This document shows, piece by piece, positions 63,201 through 64,000 of a stretch of 64,000 nucleotides of DNA. Made by a program: the position numbers and the translations under genes. A model generated the notes under the pieces. The model was not told where the DNA came from and made no database searches. It was given only the letters and a program-made list of their open reading frames with translations. Origin of the DNA: Allolobophora icterica (Eukaryota > Annelida > Clitellata > Crassiclitellata > Lumbricidae); assembly GCA_963556255.1 (NCBI GenBank), contig OY744611.1, positions 3,369,730-3,433,729 of the forward strand, written 5' to 3'. Within the stretch, counting starts at the first letter, position 1; each line of letters begins with the position of its first letter.

Positions 63201-64000
63201 CCCATTCAATAGTTATCGGAGAGTTCAAAATTCCAGAAATTGAAACTTGATTACACAAAACATGGCCTGCTGTAAGATAATCGGCAGGACAGTCTGAGAT
63301 TCTAACAGTAAAATGTTACAACATGTACATATGCCAAACCAACTAGCCTGTCTGCTGGGATTTTTCTGGGAAACACGCGTTAATATTTGAATCTGACATG
63401 AGATGAATGCATTCACGATGCCTCACTGAGATGGACTAATAAGAACTCGCTCAAGGCCTAATCAGACCTGTACCTGATACCCACTAGGTATACTGAAACT
63501 TCCCGCCGACTTCTTCCACTTATGTGGAGCCTTTCGAGGATTGAACTGCCCACTCCATAAGAACTGATAATTTAAAAAGAGTAAATTTTGCATTGGATCG
63601 ACATACAACCGACCTGATGAAAAAATAATATGGTCTAGAGCGACGGGCCCTGTTGCTCCAAACGAAGAGTGCTCCTTGTAGGCCTAATATCGAGCCTAAT
63701 ACAAAATTTGTATCCGGATCGTTTGTATTGAAATTAGTCATTTCAATGAAACTAAGATAGAAACAAAATGGAGTGGCTAAAAAAAATTTCACAGTTCCTC
63801 TGAAATTAGGGCGAAATTCTCGCGAAGTCTACCCCTTGTCTCTTTCGCTTACGGTTTGTACATGTCTGCGAAGTGAAGAGCATCGTGCTCTGGCACTCGC
63901 GGTCACGCCATGAAACTTCTCTGACCAATCATTGGGCGGCTACCTTACTCGTGTGACGCGAAATAGAGAAATATAAAAATAATTATAAATAAACTCGTAA
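60246..64000. other. No supported gene in the last 3.7 kb
   Basis: 60,370-61,060 is AT-rich with GGGGCAAGTCCCCC-type words near the left and CCAATGCCCCCTCCC near the right, possibly a small DNA element. 61,773-62,072 and 62,458-62,688 are ORFs without recognisable motifs; the first is Leu/Pro/Ser-rich from a pyrimidine-rich stretch and the second Lys/Asn-rich. Minus-strand ORFs at 62,846-63,792 overlap little but show no family pattern. Three of the four ORFs at 62,846-63,792 are under 80 residues. Confidence 0.35.

Overview
This window is repeat-dominated animal nuclear DNA, AT-rich, with very little ordinary gene content. It is packed with non-LTR retrotransposon (LINE) fragments of at least five kinds, two nearly full-length Ty3/gypsy-type LTR retrotransposons, several cut-and-paste DNA transposons, and one degraded Polinton/adintovirus-like relic. 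A Gmr1-type LTR element (integrase encoded before reverse transcriptase), L2/CR1-like LINEs ending in GCGCTTT-type tails, and intron-containing host coding sequence point to an aquatic invertebrate. A deuterostome is likely, because Gmr1-type elements were described from deuterostomes, but the species cannot be named from sequence alone. I found no rRNA, tRNA or CRISPR.

Layout. 1-9,640: an L2/CR1-like LINE (family A, minus strand) split by LTR element copy 1 (102-6,860; 5-bp target duplication AGATC). 10,075-14,900: LINE remnants, a CCGCCAT microsatellite, an unrecognised 263-codon ORF and a GTCGCTAAG repeat. 15,125-17,863: a 2.7-kb DNA transposon with inverted ends and an AACT duplication, carrying a LINE B fragment. 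17,870-21,850: mostly unresolved. 21,853-23,570: three LINE B fragments in alternating orientation. 23,570-27,745: the Polinton/adintovirus-like relic (capsid-type protein with an internal inversion, a small protein, a fibre-like protein, and an unrecognised coding relic). 27,780-31,445: LINE D and a TA-flanked transposon with long inverted ends. 31,800-36,240: LINE scraps, an 883-bp hAT relic with an exact 8-bp duplication, and a 2.2-kb piggyBac-like element. 37,400-41,080: a transposon-associated gene fragment, LINE C, and a plus-strand endonuclease-LINE pseudogene. 41,876-43,930: a dead piggyBac transposase. 44,280-52,440: a 152-bp tandem repeat split by LINE A, which is split by LTR element copy 2, which is itself split by a LINE C tail. 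54,290-58,310: LINE A (with a hAT MITE inside), a GTCGA-rich element, and LINE B. 58,792-59,936: two exons of the only convincing host-type gene, trypsin-like. 59,937-64,000: nothing firm.

How it fits together. The LTR copies belong to one family and carry different lesions: copy 1 has a 7-bp frameshifting gap in integrase, while copy 2 has lost the reverse transcriptase core and has an interrupted integrase. Neither looks autonomous. Both landed within about 185 bp of the same place in LINE A. The most unusual content is the degraded viral-type gene block at 23.6-27.7 kb and the depth of nesting at 44-52 kb.
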